Below, one piece after another: positions 5,454 through 5,494 of a DNA stretch of 5,494 bases. Below the pieces are notes generated by a model. That model ran no database searches. It was not told the DNA's origin and saw nothing but the letters and a program-made list of their open reading frames with translations. Source of the stretch: Acetofilamentum sp. (lineage in GTDB: Bacteria; Bacteroidota; Bacteroidia; Bacteroidales; JAFGUD01). A program made the position numbers and the translations under genes. Numbering within the stretch: the stretch's first letter is position 1; every line of letters begins with the position of its first letter. Location of the stretch: positions 1 through 5,494 of the forward strand of contig DYKL01000243.1 of the NCBI GenBank assembly GCA_020722645.1, written 5' to 3'.

Positions 5454-5486
5454 CAAATTATTGATTTTCAATCAATTACTAATTTG
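5454..5486. promoter_or_regulatory. Interrupted dyad upstream of the WG-repeat lipoprotein
   Basis: An inner perfect stem ATTGATT / AATCAAT (5460-5466 with 5470-5476, three-base loop) is extended by CAAATT (5454-5459) with AATTTG (5481-5486) after a four-base bulge, for 13 pairs in all. It lies about 60-90 bases upstream of the lipoprotein's likely start. No T-run follows on either strand, so an operator or leader structure is more likely than a terminator. A gene beyond the right edge could also own it. Confidence 0.35.
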
Positions 5487-5494
5487 TTACACGT

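Overview
The window is AT-rich, with long A/T runs, and reads as a chromosomal segment of a member of the Bacteroidota. The evidence for this is two head-GIN (DUF2807) surface proteins, a WG-repeat lipoprotein, a Rpn-type nuclease tail, purine- or A-rich leaders in place of strong Shine-Dalgarno sites, and a TTTG / TAnnTTTG-like promoter ahead of aroE. The genus cannot be named from the sequence alone.

Layout, left to right. At 3-251 (+) is the C-terminal tail of a Rpn-family PD-(D/E)XK nuclease/transposase, cut by the left edge and followed by a small U-tailed terminator. At 473-1483 (+) is a complete DRE-TIM metallolyase related to HMG-CoA lyase, with a glutamine where the family's catalytic cysteine normally sits. 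A 627-base stretch (1484-2110) has no confident gene. It holds three hairpins and a few very short reading frames. At 2111-2968 and 3050-3844 (both -) are two tandem, paralogous DUF2807 proteins. The upstream copy (3050-3844) has an ordinary signal peptide and the downstream copy (2111-2968) is a lipoprotein; they probably form one transcription unit ending at a strong terminator at 2035-2070. Divergent from them at 3958-4716 (+) is a complete shikimate dehydrogenase, aroE. A 147-base convergent spacer with a perfect 12-bp hairpin separates aroE from a WG-repeat lipoprotein at 4864-5403 (-).

The genes do not form one pathway. aroE is a core aromatic-biosynthesis gene. The DUF2807 pair and the WG protein are predicted envelope proteins, and the HMGL-like enzyme stands alone as a single-gene unit. 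I see no coherent new multi-gene system. The observations most worth a second look are: the WG lipoprotein's best ATG is exactly one T out of frame across a run of eight Ts; the HMGL-like enzyme lacks the catalytic cysteine; the DUF2807 duplicates have apparently diverged in localisation; and there are unexplained hairpins between genes.
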